Part shown: one piece after another, positions 60,540 to 64,000 of the stretch
How positions within the stretch are numbered: position 1 is the first letter of the stretch
Layout: each line of letters begins with the position of its first letter
Assembly: GCF_900187425.1 (NCBI RefSeq)
Contig: NZ_FYDJ01000008.1
Coordinates: forward strand, 62,001-126,000
DNA length: 64,000 nucleotides
Reading direction: 5' to 3'
Origin: Pseudomonas sp. Irchel s3h14
GTDB lineage: Bacteria; Pseudomonadota; Gammaproteobacteria; Pseudomonadales; Pseudomonadaceae
Position numbers and translations under genes: made by a program
The notes under the pieces: model-generated
Database searches by the model: none
Told to the model about the DNA's origin: nothing
The model's input: the letters and a program-made list of their open reading frames with translations, nothing else

Positions 60540-62141
60540 ATGCGCCATACCTTGGTTTTATCCGCATTGCTGGGCACCGGCCTGTTGGCCGCCACTTCCA
60601 TCAGCCAGGCCGCCAACAACAGCCTGGTGTTCTGCTCCGAAGGCAGCCCGGCGGGCTTCGACACCGCGCAGTACACGACCGCGACCGACAATGACGCCGC
60701 CGAGCCGTTGTACAACCGACTGGCAGAGTTCGAAAAAGGCGCCACCAACGTCGTACCTGGCCTGGCCACTCGCTGGGATATTTCAGAAGACGGCCTCAAG
60801 TACACTTTTCACCTGCGCGAAGGGGTGAAATTTCACACAACCAAATACTTCACGCCGACTCGTGATTTCAACGCCGATGACGTGCTGTTCACGTTCAATC
60901 GCATGCTCGATCCGCAGCAACCATTCCGTAAGGCTTATCCGACCGAGTTCCCGTATTTCAATGGGATGAGCCTGAACAAGAACATCGCCAAGGTCGAGAA
61001 GACCGGGCCGCTGACCGTGGTCATGACGCTCAACAGCGTGGACGCCGCGTTCATCCAGAACATCGCCATGAGCTTCGCCGCCATCCTGTCCGCCGAATAC
61101 GCCGACAAACTGCTGGCCGAAGGCAAGCCGAGCGACATCAACCAGAAGCCGATCGGCACCGGGCCGTTCGTGTTCAAGAGCTACCAGAAAGATTCCAACA
61201 TCCGTTACACCGGCAACCAGCAGTACTGGGACCCGAGCCGGGTCAAGCTTGAAAACCTGATTTTCGCCATCAACACCGATGCCTCGGTGCGCGTGCAGAA
61301 GCTCAAGGCCAACGAGTGCCAGATCACCCTGCACCCACGCCCTGCCGACGTGACCGCACTGAAGAACGACCCGACACTCAAGCTCATCGAAAAGCCCGGT
61401 TTCAACCTTGGCTACATCGCCTACAACGTGCGCCACAAGCCTTTCGACCAGCTCGAAGTGCGCCAGGCGCTGGACATGGCGGTGAACAAGCAAGGCATTC
61501 TCAACGCGGTGTACCAAGGCGCCGGGCAACTTGCGCAAAACGCCATGCCACCGACCCAATGGTCCTACGACGAGACCATCAAAGACGCCGCCTACAACCC
61601 GGAAAAAGCCAAGGAATTGCTCAAGGCTGCCGGCGTGAAGGAAGGCACCGAAATTACGCTGTGGGCGATGCCCGTTCAGCGCCCTTACAACCCTAACGCC
61701 AAGTTGATGGCCGAGATGCTCCAGGCGGACTGGGCAAAAATCGGTCTCAACGTGAAGATCGTCAGCTACGAATGGGGCGAGTACATCAAGCGCACCAAGA
61801 ATGGCGAGCACGACGTCAGCCTGATCGGCTGGACCGGTGACAACGGGGACCCGGACAACTGGCTCGGCACGCTTTACAGCTGCGACGCCATTGGCGGCAA
61901 CAACTACTCCATGTGGTGTGATCCGGCTTACGACAAGCTGATCAAGCAGGCCAAAGTCGTTACCGACCGCGACCAGCGCACCGTGCTCTACAAACAGGCG
62001 CAGCAGTACCTCAAGCAGCAGGTGCCGATTACGCCAGTCGCCCACTCGACGGTTAACCAGCCGTTGAGCGCCAAAATCGAAGGATTCAAGGTGAGTCCTT
62101 TCGGTCGTAACGTGTTCTCGGGCGTCAGCATAGAAAAATAA
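60540..62141 (+). CDS. dppA2: Dipeptide ABC transporter substrate-binding protein DppA2-like
   Basis: 533-aa paralogue of the preceding SBP. Signal peptide MRHTLVLSALLGTGLLAATS..SQA; mature NSLVFCSEGSPAGFDTAQYTT. It shares long blocks with dppA1 (KSYQKDSNIRYTG, MPPTQWSYD, AMPVQRPYNPNAKLMAEMLQ), consistent with tandem duplication, and differs in the ligand-pocket region. GGGAG lies 5 nt upstream of ATG. Orthologue of PA4497. Cytosolic permease absent nearby. Confidence 0.92.
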   Translation: MRHTLVLSALLGTGLLAATSISQAANNSLVFCSEGSPAGFDTAQYTTATDNDAAEPLYNRLAEFEKGATNVVPGLATRWDISEDGLKYTFHLREGVKFHTTKYFTPTRDFNADDVLFTFNRMLDPQQPFRKAYPTEFPYFNGMSLNKNIAKVEKTGPLTVVMTLNSVDAAFIQNIAMSFAAILSAEYADKLLAEGKPSDINQKPIGTGPFVFKSYQKDSNIRYTGNQQYWDPSRVKLENLIFAINTDASVRVQKLKANECQITLHPRPADVTALKNDPTLKLIEKPGFNLGYIAYNVRHKPFDQLEVRQALDMAVNKQGILNAVYQGAGQLAQNAMPPTQWSYDETIKDAAYNPEKAKELLKAAGVKEGTEITLWAMPVQRPYNPNAKLMAEMLQADWAKIGLNVKIVSYEWGEYIKRTKNGEHDVSLIGWTGDNGDPDNWLGTLYSCDAIGGNNYSMWCDPAYDKLIKQAKVVTDRDQRTVLYKQAQQYLKQQVPITPVAHSTVNQPLSAKIEGFKVSPFGRNVFSGVSIEK

Positions 62142-62160
62142 CCGATTAGCCAAAAACGCT

Positions 62161-62178
62161 GGGGGCGCATTGCGCCCT
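62161..62178 (+). terminator. Hairpin between dppA2 and opdP
   Basis: GGGGGCGC-AT-TGCGCCCTC: a GC-rich stem of 7-8 bp without a U-tract, 20 bp after dppA2. Probably a 3'-end stabilising structure. Confidence 0.45.
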
Positions 62179-62316
62179 CACGCAAGCGTATTGCCGTAAT
62201 TCGTCAATCCGGCCTACAGCAAACGTTTGCGATGCCTTGTATATGTTCGAAACCAAATAGCCGGATCACCAAAAAAGACCGGCATTAAAAAAAAAGAAAG
62301 AAAGGAGCTTCACCCC

Positions 62317-63753
62317 ATGAAACTGAGTAGCACCGCGTTATTGGCCTTGGCCATCAGCAGCGTAACCGCCTCGGCGTACGCAGAAACCCAAAGCCAGGCG
62401 TACACCCCGGTTACCGTGAAACAGAAAAGTGCTCAGAGTGAAGCCACTGGCTTTGTCGAAGGCCAATCGATCACAGGGAGCACGCGTAACTGGTATGCCA
62501 ACGAGCAACTGAAACGTGGCGCCAAGTTCAGCTACCAAAAAAACGGTTCACCGACCCCAACTGATCGTCGTATCAACTGGGTCCAGGGCACCATCATCAA
62601 GTACAACTCGGGTTTCACTGAAGGCACTGTTGGTTTCAGCACCGAAGTAGCTGCCTACAATGCTATTGCCCTGGACCGTGATCGCAAAGACCTGGCGTCC
62701 GCAAACGGCGGTGCTCCAGAGCCAGGTCGTGGTGGCCGCGGCAACAACCGTACGCTGACCGAAAATGGCGGCGACGCAGTAGACCAGTGGAGCAAACTGG
62801 GCCTGGCCAACGTCAAGGCCCGAGTCTCCAACACCACCCTGACCGCCGGCCGCCAGAACTTCAGCAGCCCACAGGTCGACGTCATCGGTAACCGTCCTCT
62901 GCCGTCGAGTTTCGAAGGTGTGAGCCTGCACAGCGAAGAGCTGGAAAACCTGTCCTTTGACATCGGTACCTTCGACCGCAACTCTCCTCGTACGGAACAA
63001 AGCCAGCGCAAGTTCCGCTCCGAATACGGTAACGGCGAGGCCGAAGCCGACCACATCTACACTGCGGGTCTCACTTACCAGCCATTCGCCAGCCTGACCA
63101 CCAGCCTCTGGGGCACTCAGGCTGAAGACCTGTGGGACCAGTACTACTTCGGCGCCAGCCACGTGCTGGGTGACAGTTCGGTACTGAGCCTGACCACCGG
63201 CCTGAACTACTACAAAACAGTCGACTCGGGTTCGGCCAAACTGGGTGAAATCGATAACGACACTTACTCCCTGTCGCTTGGCCTGACCCACCAGGCCCAC
63301 AGCCTGACCTTCTCGTACCAGGAAGTGAACGGTAACGAATACTTCGACTACCTGCACGAAACCAACGGCATCTACCTGGCCAACTCCCTGCTGTCGGACT
63401 TCAACGGCCCGAACGAGAAGTCCTTCCAGATCGCCTACGGTCTGAACATGGCCGAATACGGCGTGCCAGGCCTGAAATTCAACATCTACCAGGCTCGCGG
63501 CTGGGGTATCGACGGTACTCACTACAACGGCAACAAAGGCGTGGCCGACAAAGGTTACGACGGCATCCAGATTCAAGATGGCGAACACCATTACGAATAC
63601 GGCATCGGTGCCTCGTACGCCGTGCAGAGCGGCCCACTCAAGGCCACCGCTATCCGCGCGACCTACACCGCTCACCGCGCCAGTGAAAACCAGGCTGATG
63701 GCAGCATCAACGAGTTCCGTCTCGTGACCACCATCCCGTTCAACATTCTGTAA
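62317..63753 (+). CDS. opdP: OprD-family outer-membrane porin OpdP
   Basis: 478-aa OprD/OccD-family substrate-specific porin; signal peptide ends near ASAYA/ETQSQ, barrel domain to the C-terminal FRLVTTIPFNIL. The N-terminal GFVEGQSITGSTRNWYANEQL and RINWVQGTIIKYNSGFTEGTVGFS are OprD signatures. In P. aeruginosa PA4501 (OpdP/OccD3) sits in the same dppA block and takes up Gly-Glu dipeptides and arginine; substrate here is inferred. ATG 62317 after AAAGGAG. An A-rich leader (62287-62303) resembles an Hfq/Crc site. Confidence 0.9.
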   Translation: MKLSSTALLALAISSVTASAYAETQSQAYTPVTVKQKSAQSEATGFVEGQSITGSTRNWYANEQLKRGAKFSYQKNGSPTPTDRRINWVQGTIIKYNSGFTEGTVGFSTEVAAYNAIALDRDRKDLASANGGAPEPGRGGRGNNRTLTENGGDAVDQWSKLGLANVKARVSNTTLTAGRQNFSSPQVDVIGNRPLPSSFEGVSLHSEELENLSFDIGTFDRNSPRTEQSQRKFRSEYGNGEAEADHIYTAGLTYQPFASLTTSLWGTQAEDLWDQYYFGASHVLGDSSVLSLTTGLNYYKTVDSGSAKLGEIDNDTYSLSLGLTHQAHSLTFSYQEVNGNEYFDYLHETNGIYLANSLLSDFNGPNEKSFQIAYGLNMAEYGVPGLKFNIYQARGWGIDGTHYNGNKGVADKGYDGIQIQDGEHHYEYGIGASYAVQSGPLKATAIRATYTAHRASENQADGSINEFRLVTTIPFNIL

Positions 63754-63766
63754 AAACGCACGCCTG

Positions 63767-63802
63767 CGGCTGACTCATGACGAGTCGGCCGTTTGGTTTT
63801 CT
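63767..63802 (+). terminator. Terminator-like hairpin after opdP
   Basis: GCGGCTGACTC-ATGAC-GAGTCGGCC followed by GTTTGGTTTTC; 8-9 bp imperfect stem and a broken T-tract. Confidence 0.55.
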
Positions 63803-63832
63803 TCAGTTCAACCGATTGCAGAGGGTTCTTTG

Positions 63833-64000
63833 ATGAAAATGCTTCCCCTACGTGCGGCCATCGCGGCCGCGTTGCTGAGTGTCGCTGTTGGCGTCTCGGC
63901 CAAACCCCTGGTGGTCTGCACCGAAGCCAGTCCGGAAGGCTTCGATATGGTCCAGTACACAACTGCAGTCACAGCCGATGCGGTGGCCGAAACCATCTTC
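63833..64000 (+). CDS. DppA-like peptide-binding protein (5' part, runs off window)
   Basis: The first 56 codons of a third SBP_bac_5 protein: signal peptide MKMLPLRAAIAAALLSVAVGVSA then KPLVVCTEASPEGFDMVQYTT, parallel to the two complete SBPs. In P. aeruginosa the SBP after the porin is PA4502 (dppA4), followed by dppBCDF, so the permease genes may lie just outside. Confidence 0.85.
   Translation, partial: MKMLPLRAAIAAALLSVAVGVSAKPLVVCTEASPEGFDMVQYTTAVTADAVAETIF

Overview
The window is chromosomal DNA of a Pseudomonas, most likely of the P. fluorescens group. Three things point there. The GC content is high. The gene order follows the P. aeruginosa PAO1 block that starts at cysD (PA4443) and runs through algW, his/mur, mla/kds/lpt, rpoN, sodM-fumC, mre, gat, roxSR and the dppA/opdP genes (PA4443 to about PA4502). 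Intergenic gaps carry the palindromic REP/REPIN elements typical of fluorescent pseudomonads. No rRNA, tRNA, CRISPR array, IS element or prophage was seen.

Layout. 1-2.7 kb: 5' part of cysD, a NIF3-family protein and the envelope-stress protease AlgW. 2.7-5.6 kb: an accessory TonB-dependent receptor plus a DUF4198 periplasmic protein. 5.7-13.7 kb, minus strand: mlaFEDCB (outer-membrane lipid asymmetry), ibaG, murA and hisG-hisD-hisC. 14-21 kb, plus strand: kdsD-kdsC-lptC-lptA-lptB (LPS synthesis and export), then rpoN-hpf-ptsN-rapZ-ptsO (sigma-54 and nitrogen PTS). 21-25 kb: a ZIP transporter and the Fur-type fagA-fumC-TPR-sodA group. 25-41.8 kb: tldE, darP, tldD, a nitrilase-family amidase, yhdP, rng, maf, mreBCD and gatCAB. 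41.9-44.9 kb: an RlpA-like lipoprotein, a Ca2+/cation antiporter translationally linked to a carboxymuconolactone decarboxylase-like protein, and an AEC transporter.

45-53.1 kb is the main accessory island. It encodes galactarate catabolism (garD, gudP-like permease, 2,5-dioxovalerate dehydrogenase, kdgD) and a FadR-type GntR regulator. A near-identical operator motif lies in the kdgD promoter and the gntR promoter. Between kdgD and gntR sits an unrelated two-gene cassette with a near-consensus LexA (SOS) box over its transcription start. It encodes a 438-aa cytosolic-looking protein with the HxxxDxxxxxH zinc motif of phospholipase C/P1 nuclease enzymes, and a 64-aa companion. This is the most interesting unexplained system in the window.

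53.2-64 kb: a YddA/SbmA-type ABC exporter, the RoxS/RoxR redox two-component system, a SIMPL protein, and peptide uptake genes (two complete DppA-like binding proteins, an OprD-family porin, and the start of a third binding protein) without permease genes in view.
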